From positions 1-23,203 of the forward strand of contig PJAB01000606.1 in assembly GCA_002887195.1 (NCBI GenBank): a stretch of 23,203 nucleotides of DNA, read 5' to 3'. Under the pieces are notes generated by a model, which was not told the origin of the DNA, did no database searches, and saw only the letters and a program-made list of their open reading frames with translations. Below are positions 1 to 8,570 of this stretch, piece by piece. The translations under genes were made by a program, and so were the position numbers. Numbering within the stretch: the first letter of the stretch is position 1; the number at the start of each line of letters is the position of its first letter. This stretch comes from Chrysochromulina parva. Taxonomy: Eukaryota; Haptophyta; Prymnesiales; Chrysochromulinaceae.

Positions 1-369
1 AAGGAAGTGCACTGAATCTCTTCCTCATTAGGAAAGGGGTTCCACGCACTGAGATCTTGCTGGACCTCTAGCGAGCTCATAGAGCAGGTATCATCGGATT
101 ACCTGACTCATCTCGCGACACTGTTCACATTCACGTTCAATTGCCACTCGGCAACACGCAGCAAGGCGAATCCACTTTGTGTCACGCAAACTCCAACAGA
201 GCCGCATGCATCTTCCAAACAGGAAGTTCTATCCGGTTAGCACTTCAATTTTCTCATCTTGACAGTCGTTTTTGTGGTGTTTCCCCTTATCGGATACTGG
301 CGCGCTGCAATAATCTACCCGTGGGAGTGCAAGGGGTTCGTGGAGCTGCTCCAGAACCCCTATTTATCA
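1..369. other. 5' flank, no gene recognised
   Basis: I see no convincing coding sequence, RNA gene or repeat here. The frame of the methyltransferase gene is open from 241 but has no ATG before 370, so an upstream exon or a 5' UTR could lie in this stretch. The short ORFs that cross it have no recognisable composition or motif. Confidence 0.4.
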
Positions 370-2401
370 ATGCGTTGCAGTGCCCCAGTTCACCTCAGCT
401 GCGAGTCGATAGCTGATACCACCGACAATCGCTTGTGTGCGGGTGTCGGCGGCATCCTGGCAGCCTCGTGCAACAAGCTCTCGAACCACACGTGGCTCAC
501 AAGCGCCATCGGCGCCATCGGCCTCGTGCCTGACACCCGTCGAGAGCGTCTATATGGCGATGCGGCAGTGCACATGGTCTCGAATCGCCGTGCTGGGCTA
601 TGGCAAGATCCAAAACAGCTCGCTTCTGCGCTCATCGAAGCCACTGCGCACGGCGAGGTACTGAGCTATGTCGAGCTCGGCGTGCACACCGCATGGACCG
701 CATGCACAGTCGGCGCCTATCTCTCACGGATGACGACCAAAGCCTTCCATGGCCTCGCGGTCGATAGCTCCAGGGAGCACGTGGCCAAGTACACGGCGGA
801 TCTGCTCGAGCGACTCAACATGCGCTTCATGACGCGCAACGCCTTCGACATGCTTCTGGAACAGCAGCCGCATCTGCAGCCGCAGCAGCCGCAGCAGCCG
901 CAGCAGCGTGCCCACGTTGCCCGGCTCTTTGACCTGTGCTTCATCGATGCCGACCACGACTACATGGGTGTGCGCACCGACTATGAGAGCCTGGCGCCGA
1001 GGTGCTCTGATTGGATGATGCAGCGATGCACCGTTTATTGCACCGGATTGCACCTCTGATTGTACCTATTGCACCGCTGATTGTGCTGGATTGCACTTCT
1101 GATTGCACCGGATTGCACCGCTGATTGCACTGGATTGCACCTCTGATTGTACCTGATTGCACCGCGGATTGTGCTGGATTGCACTTCTGATTGCACCGGA
1201 TTGCACCGCTGATTGCACTGGATTGCACCTCTGATTGTACCGGATTGCACCGCTGATTGTGCTAAATTGCACCGCTGATTGCGCTAATTCGTACATGCAT
1301 GCATCATGCAGGTGCCGATCCATCCTGTTCCATGACATCCAGGACACGACGACGCTCAAGCTGCCCCTCAACCCGACGATGCGCCCCTTCTACCTTGGCG
1401 GCGTCCCCCTCTTCTGGATGCACCTGCTCTCTCGCGTCCTCCCGAGCCGCGTTCACACCTTCACGGAGCAGCACTCATCCTTCCTACCCATGTTTGGCAT
1501 CGGGCTACTGCTCCCGAACGCGCACGGCACGGCGCTTGCTGATGTGTCGATCGAGGCTCGCCCTTGGCCGGCCTTTGCACAGGGCCCGCAGCAGCGCATC
1601 GGCACCTCGTGGACACGCATGCCACGCCCTGCGGGCCTGACGAAACCACACTGCCCTTGGAGGCCGCTCCTCGACGAAGGCGCCGTACCGGGCACCCCGG
1701 CCTCGGGCGCTGCCCCGGGCGTTCCCACCGCGCTGTCACGGGCGCTGCTCACGAGGACGCGCTTCACCCCAGCTGAGCTCGACGCTCTCCTCGTCGCGAG
1801 CCGCGGTGATCAGGACGGCGCGCGAGACGGCGCTCGAGACGGCGCGCGAGACGGCGCTCGAGACGGCGCGTGGCGGCACGTGCATCGTGCTGTGAACGTG
1901 CGCCCCCACCATTACGTGGAGGTCCAGAAGGAGAAGTCGGTTGGCGTCCTCTACTTCCGGCCGGAGACGGATAGCGCGGCCGCCCTCGCCGCCTTGTGGC
2001 ATGAGCTCTGCCTCAGTGCCAACTCGACAGTGCACCGCTGGCTGAGCCCGCCCTTGGCGCTCGATACGGCGCTCGTGCACCACCACCCGCTCAGCCACCC
2101 GCGGCATGGTCTGTGCGCCGTCTCACGGCCCGACGACCTCGGTACCTTCCTCGCCGCCGCCGAGCGCCGTATCAAGCGGGGCCATCTGATGTATGCGACG
2201 CAACGCTGGTATTGCAACGAGTCCACGGTGGTCGGTAAGGTGGTCGAGGGCAAGGTCGGAGGCGCTACAAGCGAGGCTAGAGGCGAGGTCGACAAGTGCG
2301 CGGCGACGGGCCGGCCGCGCATGCCGGCATGGGCGCCTGTGGGGTCTCTACCGAGCCCCTGGCTTGGTGTGGGGCCACTATTGGAGTGGGCTGGCCGTTA
2401 G
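370..2401 (+). CDS. class I SAM-methyltransferase-like protein (two exons)
   Basis: Exons 370-1001 and 1312-2401 join in frame to 573 aa. The joint makes an Arg codon and restores continuity of the domain. Seen: motif I-like YVELGVHTAWTACTVGAYL at residues 100-118, an acidic residue after the next strand (LAVD, to D132), FIDADHDY at 191-198, then FHDIQD at 217-222 just after the joint, followed by GGVPLFW and FGIGLL. This order is typical of Methyltransf_24-type Rossmann methyltransferases. The glycine motif is degenerate (ELGVHTAWT), so catalysis is not certain. A Gln/Pro run (residues 165-179) sits in a loop and a DGAR repeat (about 1815-1870) in the C-terminal half, whose remaining sequence I do not recognise. 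Substrate unknown. The start is uncertain: 370 is the first in-frame ATG and an upstream exon is possible. Confidence 0.72.
1002..1311 (+). repeat. minisatellite intron of the methyltransferase gene
   Basis: This GT-AG intron of 310 nt begins and ends at AGGTGC, so both borders read AG|GTGC. The interior is almost wholly built of 10-12 bp variants of TGATTGCACC and GGATTGCACC. A higher-order period of about 88 bp is visible: the stretch beginning near 1081 recurs from about 1169. The acceptor is GCATCATGCAG. Because the repeat lacks stops on the minus strand it yields long spurious Gln/Ser/Asn-rich ORFs there. Confidence 0.85.
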
Positions 2402-2779
2402 GAAACCGTCGACGTGCGTGGACACGTTTGAGCGCGGTATTTGGTAGTGTGTGTCCACTTGAGTTTATGTAGGCGCGCTTGGCCGCTATGGCGCTTGCTC
2501 GCTAACATCTCCACGGCCATCTACTAACATCAAGCCGCCGACGGCGACGCTTGCGCCGACGCCCACTCCATCCTCCACGCTGCGAGCGCGCGCATGCTCC
2601 GTGTCTCGTATGGGGTCATGTAAGGTGCGTGTATTCCGAGCGGGCAAAATAATCGCGAGTGTTAACGTTCACACGGGCTGCACGGGGCTTCACAACTGCC
2701 AAACGGCAGCGTGCTGCGCGCTGCACGCCGACGGAACCAGCTGGACGGCACAACGGCAACGCAAATTTCCCTCAACACA
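2402..2779. other. intergenic, no gene recognised
   Basis: This 378-bp spacer lies between two genes on the same strand. It must hold the 3' end of the methyltransferase transcript and the promoter of the glycosyltransferase gene, but I see no clear polyadenylation signal, TATA box or repeat. Confidence 0.4.
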
Positions 2780-5700
2780 ATGCGGAGAATCTTCTATAGC
2801 GTCGTACTGCTCGCGCTCTTGCTCGTGCTGCTCGCCCAGAGTGCGCCTGCCGGCGGCCCAACGACCACGCACGATGTCGTCGGCGCCGGTGCCGGCGCAG
2901 GGCGTCATATGACGGAGCAGCACGTCAACTTCTTCTCGGACCTGAAGACGAAGCAAGGGTTGGGGCCGACCACAAAGATGATGCTCTACGCGGAGTGGAA
3001 TGACCCCAGCGCTGGTTCGAAGCCCCACTGCCAGAGTTGGTGCGGTCAAAAGATCGTCGCGAGGGTGGGTGCGATTCGGTACCACGACTGGAAGGAGAAG
3101 TGCGAGTGGGGTACGTGCTCGGCCTGCAGCCCGTGCGCCGAGCTCGCCGAGGGAAAGACGGTCGAGGAGGTCGAGGAGGCGCGAACGGCGTACCGCGCGA
3201 CGCACCGCACTCAATCAGGCTGGGAGCCGCGTAACCTCGTCGGCGGCAGCGAGCTGCTCGGCAAGTTCCCACTGCCAAGCCGGGTCGACCACGACGCGTG
3301 CAGCGAGCACTGCGCTCAGGACGAGCTGTGCACCTCGGTGACGTGGAACTGCGACGCGCGCTGCTACATGCGCACCGGCCCTGTCTCGTACGGGTCGACG
3401 GAGACATGCACGTACTCGTGGCTCAAGCCGCTGGGAGACCGCGCTTCCATATTAGGGAGTGCCCAGAGCCTCTCAAGGACTGCCCACGGCGGCGCGCAGT
3501 GCTCGGGCGTCTACGTGCCGCTCCACGTGCCCGGCATCGTCACCACCGCCAAGGCGCTGTCGCGCCCGCCGACGGTCTGCTGTAACTGGACAGGCCTCGG
3601 CACCGAGAGCAGCAGGAGCAGCAGCAGCAGCAGCAGCGGCAGCATCCCGTCGGCGTCGTCGGGCTCGGAGCAAGTGCTCGGATTTAGTGCGTCTCCGATG
3701 GATCCGATGCCGGAGGCATGCTGATTGCATGCTGATTGCATGCTGATTGCATGCTGATTGCATCCCTCATCAGGTGCGTCTCCGATGGATCCGATGCCGG
3801 AGGCGGTGCCGTTCTTCCATGTACTCATCTTCATGGTCGTGGGCCAGAAGCAGGCGAGCTGCGTGCAGGCGGCTGATGACTACTGATGACTGCTGATGAC
3901 CGCTGAGAACCATTGATGACCACTGATGAGCTCTGATGACCTCTGATGACCTCTGAGGACCTCTGAGAACCTCTGAGGACCTCTGAGGACCACTGAGGAC
4001 CGTTGATGGCCACTGATGACCGCTGAAGACCACTCATGACCACTCATGACCACTCATGACCACTCATGACCACTCATGGCCACTGATGACCTCTGAAGAC
4101 CACTCATGACCGCTGAGGGCCACTGATCGTGTGTGATGGCCACCGGGCAGGCGAGCAACGTGCAGGCCACGTGTGAAACCATCTCGCGGCTGAGTAACGC
4201 CTCCTTCTTCTACGCCCACTACGACGCGAGCCACAGCTGGTACGCGAGCAGCCGTGGTACCAGCCACACGCGTGCATGTAAGTGCTCACCACGGCGCCCC
4301 CCCCCCCACGGCGCACTACCCCCCCACAGGTACGCTCAGCAGCCATGGTACAAGCGATGCTCGCGCTTCCACGTGAGCTATCCTGAGAAGGTCAAGTCGC
4401 GCTTCATCGCGAACGCGCTGTCCGCATATGGCAAGGCGTGGGCGCTCGAGTTCTCCCATATTTGGTCGATCGATGAGGACATCATCATCCCGCCGATGCG
4501 CTACGTGGCCCACTTTTTGCACGAGGCGCAGCGACACGGAGCGCTGATTGCGCAGCCCGCGATCATCGGCTCGATTTGGGACTTGCTCAAGCCGCATCCG
4601 CGCTGCCGCACGCGCGCGACCGACTTTGTGGAACTCATGCTTCCGTTGCTCCAGCTACGGGTGGCGATCGAGGTATGCATGCAAGTGCTCTCTACCGGCC
4701 ACGTGGGCATGCACGTGTGCTCACCAGGGCGCCCTCCGCCTTCCCCACAGGTGTTCTCGTCGCTCTACCGGCCCGAAGCGCGGACTGACTGGGGCGTCGA
4801 CGTGACCTGGTGCGCATGCATGCGCGGATGCCTGCTGATGACCACTGATGACCACTGATGACCACTGATGACCTGGTGCGCATGCATGCGCGAATGCCTG
4901 CTGATGCCCTCGGATGCCTCTCACCCCCCTCCTCCCCAGGTGCAAATTCGCCGCGCGCCGCTTCCTCGCGAGCCCGGCGTGCGTCGTCGTGAACGCTGGC
5001 CTCTTCACACACCCCAAGGGCGCCTCAACGGCCAATTACTCGAGGACGCAAGGCCTCGAAGATGAGTCGTGCATGCGTGCAGGTGATTGCATGCTGATGA
5101 CCTCTGATGGCCTTGGATTGCTCTCGGATTGCTCTCGGGTCACTCACTAATGGCTCACTAATGGACCTCTAATCGCTCTCTAATTGCTCTCTACTTGCTC
5201 TCTAATGGCTCTCTAATGGCTCTCGGATGGCTCGCAGTGCACGCGGCCCTAGTGTCCGAGGTGAGGGACGTCGCGTGTCTCGCTGAGGACCGATTCGGCG
5301 CGCTCGATGTGATCATCGGAGCCCCCGGCGGCGGATCCATCGTCGGCGGCTACGTCGGCGGCGGCAGCGGCCTCGTCGTGGGCGGGTACGTGAGCGATGT
5401 CGGCGGCGAGTTCCAGCTGTCGGCCGCGCTGCCGGCGCCCAGGCCGGCGCGCCTCGCGCTCACGGCGGCGCCGGTCGCACCCGAGGACGAGCGCACGCCC
5501 AACACGGCACGAGTCGGCGGCTCGGCTTCGTCAACGCGGACGCTGCGCATGTACGTGTACGAGCTTGGGGAGCTCGGCATGACCAACTGCCACCCGAATG
5601 ATGGCGGCGGCGTCAACAACTTCGAGTGAGAGCTGCCACTGATTGAGGCTCATGATCGCCTCCCTCATCATGATTGCCACAACTTCATCAGGTGGGAGCT

Positions 5701-7634
5701 CATGATTGCCTCCCTCATCAGGATTGCCTCCCTCATCATGATTGCCTCCCTTCATTAGGTGGGAGCTGCACGTCGAGTCGAATCTGCGTGCCAGCTCATG
5801 ATTGCCTCCCTCATCAAGATTGCCTCCCTCATCATGATTGCCTCCCTTCATTAGGTGGGAGCTGCACGTCGAGTCGAATCTGCGTGCCGCATTCGAGGCC
5901 ACCACCGACCCGGCGCTTGCGGACTTTTTCGTGCTGCCCGCGTGCCTCAACCGGCATTGGGCACACGGCTGGTCGTGGAATGCGAAGCGGCACAAGCTAC
6001 GCTCATGCCTCCGGTGAGCACGCGCTGATGGCGCTTTAATGGAGCTTGATTGCATCTGTGAGCACGCGCTGATGGCGCTTGATGGCGCTTGATTGCACCT
6101 GTGAGCACGCGCCGGATGGCGCTTGATGGCGCTTGATAGCGCTTGATTGCGTCGGATTTGAACCGATCGCCTCTGATGGTCACTGATTGAGATCATGACT
6201 TCCTCCCTCATCATCATGATGGCCTCCCTCATCAGGTGCACCGCCCGATTCGAGCGCAAGTTGCTTGCGGCAATGCGATCGGTGGGGCCTTACTTTGACA
6301 CACACCCCGAGAAGCACCTGATGACTCGTCACAAGTGCCCATACATAGGCGAGCAGGCGTGGTCGATCGGTGCGGGCGAGGACGTGTACACGACGCTCTG
6401 GCGACATCCTAAGATTCGTTACGTGTGCCTCGAAACGGACGCCGAGCCGCCGCCGGGTACGTTCTGATGACCTCTGATTGCCTTCGTCATCCTAAGATTC
6501 GTTACGTGTGCCTCGAGACGGACGCCGAGCCGCCGCCGGGTACGTTCTGATGACCTCTGATTGCCTCTTGATGGCCTTTGATGACCTCTTGAGTGCATCC
6601 CTCCTCAGGCGCGGTGCGTGACTGGCACCGTGAGGTTCACATCCCGTACTATGTGCCCGGCACGACGCTCGCGCGCCCGAGGCGACAGGCGGAGCGCGCG
6701 CGCGACTTTGGCTTCGTTGGCAGCCTGTGCTGCGGCCGAGGCTGGCTCAAGGAACTGCTACGCCCAGGTGACTGCCGCGGATTGCCATCGGATTGCGATC
6801 GGATTGCCGTGTAATCAGGGAGTATGATCGCCCAGGTGACTGCCGCGGATTGCCATCGGATTGCGATCGGATTGCCGTGTAATCAGGGAGTATGATCGCC
6901 CAGGTGACTGCCGCGGATTGCCATCGGATTGCGATCGGATTGCGATCGGATCGCATGGGATGACCACTGATGACCGCTTATCGTGTGGCGCACTGATGAC
7001 CACTGATGACCACTGATGACCACTGATGACCCCTGATCGTGTGGCGCACAGGGGAGACGCTCGAGTTGAGCAACCACATGGGCGCCCAGTACGACGCCGA
7101 GAACGCGACGAGATTGCTCGCGTCGTCGCGGTTCGCCGTCGAGCCACGTGGCGACACGCCCGAGCGCCGTAACATGTATGAGGCGTTGCATGCAGGCACA
7201 CTGATGACCTCCAACGACCTCTGATGACCTCCGATTGCCTCCCTCATCAGGTACGAAGCGTTGCATGCAGGCACACCCCTCGTGTTCACCTCGAGCGTGG
7301 CGCCGCCTCTGCGCCTGCCCGGCTGGGAAGGGCTCGCCATCGAGACGTCGGTTACGAATTGGGATGAGCACCGGAACGGGCACGAACACCCCAAGTATTC
7401 TTTGCACACGCTTCGCTCGCGGGAGGTCGAGCGCGCGCTCGCCCGGTACGACGCCTTTTTGGCCGAGGATGACCTCCAATGACCTCTGATGACCTCTGAT
7501 GACCTCCGATTGCCTCCCTCATCAGGTACGACGAGTACATAGCGGGCTTCGAGGCAGCGCGGGAGGTGCTCGTGTGGGGAACGCTCGCCTTCCGCAACCG
7601 CCTCCGGCTGGTAGTCACAGACGTCTTCACGTGA
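2780..7634 (+). CDS. PAN-like / DUF707-like / exostosin GT47 fusion protein (13 exons)
   Basis: Exons: 2780-3686, 3774-3853, 4151-4239, 4330-4672, 4751-4809, 4940-5082, 5238-5625, 5855-6013, 6236-6456, 6609-6767, 7052-7175, 7251-7445, 7526-7634. They join in frame to 991 aa. ATG 2780 is chosen because it begins a signal or type II anchor (MRRIFYSVVLLALLLVLLAQ). Cys-rich segments follow; residues 170-215 look PAN/apple-like. Residues about 313-510 resemble DUF707, with YAHYDASHSWYAQQPWYK and WSIDEDIII carrying a DED acidic motif at 407-409. A Gly/Ala linker leads to an exostosin-like domain (about 643-991): LRMYVYELGEL, FFVLPACL, HIPYYVPGTT, FGFVGSLCCGRGW and SRFAVEPRGDTPERRN. GT47 members build glycans in the Golgi, so a Golgi enzyme with two transferase modules is inferred. 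Intron 2 is GC-AG. The exon 6/7 joint is the least certain. It could be two genes if an exon was misjoined. Confidence 0.8.
3687..3804 (+). repeat. intron 1 with 31-bp flanking direct repeat
   Basis: The intron is 3687-3773 (GT-AG, 87 nt). Its first 31 bases (3687-3717) are identical to the first 31 bases of exon 2 (3774-3804). The middle is four copies of TGATTGCATGC, and the end is GATTGCATCCCTCATCAG. The exon copy carries the coding frame; the intronic copy soon reaches a stop. Confidence 0.9.
3851..4170 (+). repeat. intron 2 (GC-AG) packed with TGATGACC minisatellite
   Basis: The intron is 3854-4150. The donor is CAG|GCGAGC and the exon 3 start after GGGCAG is also GCGAGC. The 20 bases at 3851-3870 match those at 4148-4167 with two differences. 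The interior from about 3880 to 4130 is a 10-bp minisatellite (CTGATGACCA, CTGAGGACCT, CTCATGACCA variants). A GT donor is not available in the right phase, which supports GC-AG. Confidence 0.75.
4240..4353 (+). repeat. intron 3, introner-like family A, with flanking repeat
   Basis: The intron is 4240-4329 (90 nt). It starts GTACGCGAGCAGCC and exon 4 starts GTACGCTCAGCAGCC, an imperfect copy of about 20 bp. The interior has CATGTAAGTGCTCACCACGG at about 4275-4294, then a C-rich tract and CCACAG. Splicing at the first GTACGC rather than at the better-looking GTAAGT keeps the reading frame. Confidence 0.85.
4673..4750 (+). repeat. intron 4, introner-like family A
   Basis: A 78-nt GT-AG intron. 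It starts GTATGCATGCAAGTGCTC and has a second core, GTGTGCTCACCAGGGCGCCC, at about 4716-4735 before TTCCCCACAG. It is the same family as introns in the LETM1-like and MSH4 genes. The next exon starts with GT. Confidence 0.85.
4804..4939 (+). repeat. intron 5 with duplicated exon/intron boundary
   Basis: The intron is 4810-4939 (130 nt). About 37 bp covering the exon 5 end and donor (from 4804) recur inside the intron from 4870 with one difference, separated by CTGATGACCA repeats. Two equivalent donors are therefore present, and only the first keeps the DUF707-like frame. Confidence 0.85.
5083..5237 (+). repeat. intron 6, minisatellite
   Basis: A 155-nt intron filled with 10-12 bp units of the type CTCTCTAATGG and CTCTCGGATTG. 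The acceptor is GGCTCGCAG followed by TG. Exon 7 phase is fixed by the long open frame leading into the exostosin domain. The donor at 5083 is the best phase-compatible GT but is less certain than the others. Confidence 0.65.
5626..5888 (+). repeat. intron 7 with nested duplications of the next exon start
   Basis: The intron is 5626-5854 (229 nt). The exon 8 start (5855-5888, 34 bp) is repeated exactly at 5759-5792 inside the intron. Shorter diverged copies start at 5694 (GTGGGAGCT) and at the donor itself (GTGAGAGCTGCC). Each copy is preceded by a family B acceptor (CCTCATCAG or CTTCATTAG). This gives three stacked acceptor-like sites before the real exon. Confidence 0.88.
6014..6235 (+). 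repeat. intron 8, minisatellite with repeated donor
   Basis: A 222-nt intron. The donor region GTGAGCACGCGCTGATGGCG recurs about every 45-48 bp (from 6014, about 6059, about 6102), followed by GATGGCGCTT units and a family B end GGCCTCCCTCATCAG. Each copy renews a GTGAGC donor-like site. Confidence 0.8.
6405..6608 (+). repeat. intron 9 containing an 83-bp duplication of the exon 9 3' end
   Basis: Exon 9 ends at 6456 and the intron is 6457-6608. The segment from 6405, covering 52 nt of exon plus the donor and early intron, is repeated from 6488 with one visible base change. The intron therefore contains a decoy copy of the exon end with its own donor GTACGTTCTG. Exon 10 follows GTGCATCCCTCCTCAG and begins GC. 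Confidence 0.9.
6761..7051 (+). repeat. intron 10: 68-bp tandem repeat of the donor region plus minisatellite
   Basis: The intron is 6768-7051 (284 nt). A 68-bp unit starting at CGCCCAG|GTGACTGCC occurs at 6761, 6829 and 6897 (the last diverging near its end), so three identical donors are stacked. Units also carry GGATTGCGATC subrepeats. The 3' half is CTGATGACCA minisatellite with two TCGTGTGGCGCAC copies, the last ending in the acceptor CACAG|GG. Confidence 0.88.
7176..7276 (+). repeat. intron 11 with 26-bp flanking direct repeat
   Basis: The intron is 7176-7250 (75 nt). Its first 26 bases match the first 26 bases of exon 12 (7251-7276) with two differences. The rest is TGATGACCTC repeat ending GATTGCCTCCCTCATCAG. 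Confidence 0.92.
7446..7525 (+). repeat. intron 12, introner-like family B
   Basis: An 80-nt intron. It starts GTACGACGCC and exon 13 starts GTACGACGAG, an 8-bp exact flanking copy. The interior is TGATGACCTC repeat and the last 18 bases are identical to those of intron 11. Confidence 0.9.
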
Positions 7635-8395
7635 TGACCTGATAGCTGATGATTAGAATCATCTTAGGCGCTCCGTGCAGGTTGTGCACTCTACGTTTCG
7701 CATCGATCGCATGGACCATGGAGGCGATACGGGAATCTAGAATGGCCAGAATCGCGAGATTATCGCGAGATGCGGGTAGCCCTGTGGGGCTGCCCTCTGA
7801 GGTCTCGGTCCCGTCGCAGTAGTGGTTTGGGGATTCGATCTGCGCTCCCGGCTCGGGGAACACGGAAGAACGGGGGGACCGAGCCGGGATAAGCTATAAC
7901 GGCTGTGCGTTTACCGCACGCAAAGCCAAGCGTGTACAGGGGTCATAGGTCAATATTAGGTCCCGTCGGTCGAGCCCGCACTTGGAGCTAATTTGTTGTT
8001 TGTATATGCATGATCGTGTCGAACATCCGACGTTTTAATACACGCCGGACCGACCGAGACCGGACGCCGCGCCGCGCTCACGCAGTCAGGTCGGGTACTC
8101 GGCGCGATGTCCGATGAAGACGATTATCAATGATCGCCGGGGAACGGGGCGAAACCGGCGCGTGTTGCTACAGACGTCCGTAATAGCGTTTTTTAACGAC
8201 ACCGACCTCGAGCTCATCCTCGCCCAGCCGCATCAACAAACACCAGGAAACGCTCTCGCCCAAAGCGGTACTACAGCCCGCACAGCGACAGCCACACGGT
8301 CGGGGACTACACGTGGTAGAGGGTAGTACATTCGGCGGAATTAGCACGTGATTGCATGGGATTGTCAGCCGCGTAACTCGATGGCCGCGCGGACG
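7635..8395. other. convergent intergenic region, no gene recognised
   Basis: This spacer lies between the 3' ends of the glycosyltransferase gene (+) and the EF-hand gene (-). Base composition is less GC-rich and the CTGATGACC repeats are absent. I see a small hairpin (GTGCG-TTTAC-CGCAC, 7905-7919) and a repeated TCGCGAGAT-like motif near 7750-7770. There is no tRNA- or rRNA-like structure and no coding sequence I trust. Confidence 0.45.
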
Positions 8396-8570
8396 AGTGG
8401 AGCTGCGTCGTGGCAGGCGTCGTGGCATCGAGGGCAGGCGTCTGATGACCTCTGATGTCTGATGACCTCTGATGACCTCTGATGACCTCTGATGACTTCT
8501 GATGACCTCTGATGACAGAGACAATTAGCCCCTAGGAGCTGCGTCGTGGCATCGAGGGCAGGCGTCGCAT
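8396..8570 (-). repeat. duplicated 3' end of the EF-hand gene around a minisatellite
   Basis: On the minus strand, the sequence coding for the Cys-rich tail (8534-8570) is repeated with an 18-bp internal duplication at 8396-8443, and the two copies are separated by GGTCATCAGA repeats. This is the same layout as the introns elsewhere in the window. A GC-AG splice at TAT|GCGACG to ATCAG|ACGCC would give an alternative C-terminus ending in IELRG. The donor is weak, so a 3' UTR duplication is equally possible. Confidence 0.6.

Noticed and set aside
941..1371. Several minus-strand ORFs rich in Gln/Ser/Asn/Cys
   Set aside because: They are translations of the TGATTGCACC minisatellite in an intron; the same peptide pattern appears in several frames.
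3770..4267. Minus-strand ORFs of [14 protein letters not shown] type
   Set aside because: Product of the CTGATGACC repeat in intron 2; similar peptides arise wherever the repeat occurs (5531-6259, 6815-7630, 8168-8610, 16425-16935, 17904-18491).
4278..4329. Better-looking donor GTAAGT at 4278 for glycosyltransferase intron 3
   Set aside because: Using it leaves the wrong phase for exon 4; the donor at 4240 restores the frame and gives the conserved-looking SWYAQQPWYK joint.
7635..8395. Possible tRNA or structured RNA in the convergent spacer
   Set aside because: Only a 5-bp hairpin (7905-7919) and short palindromes; no cloverleaf, box motifs or conserved rRNA text recognised.
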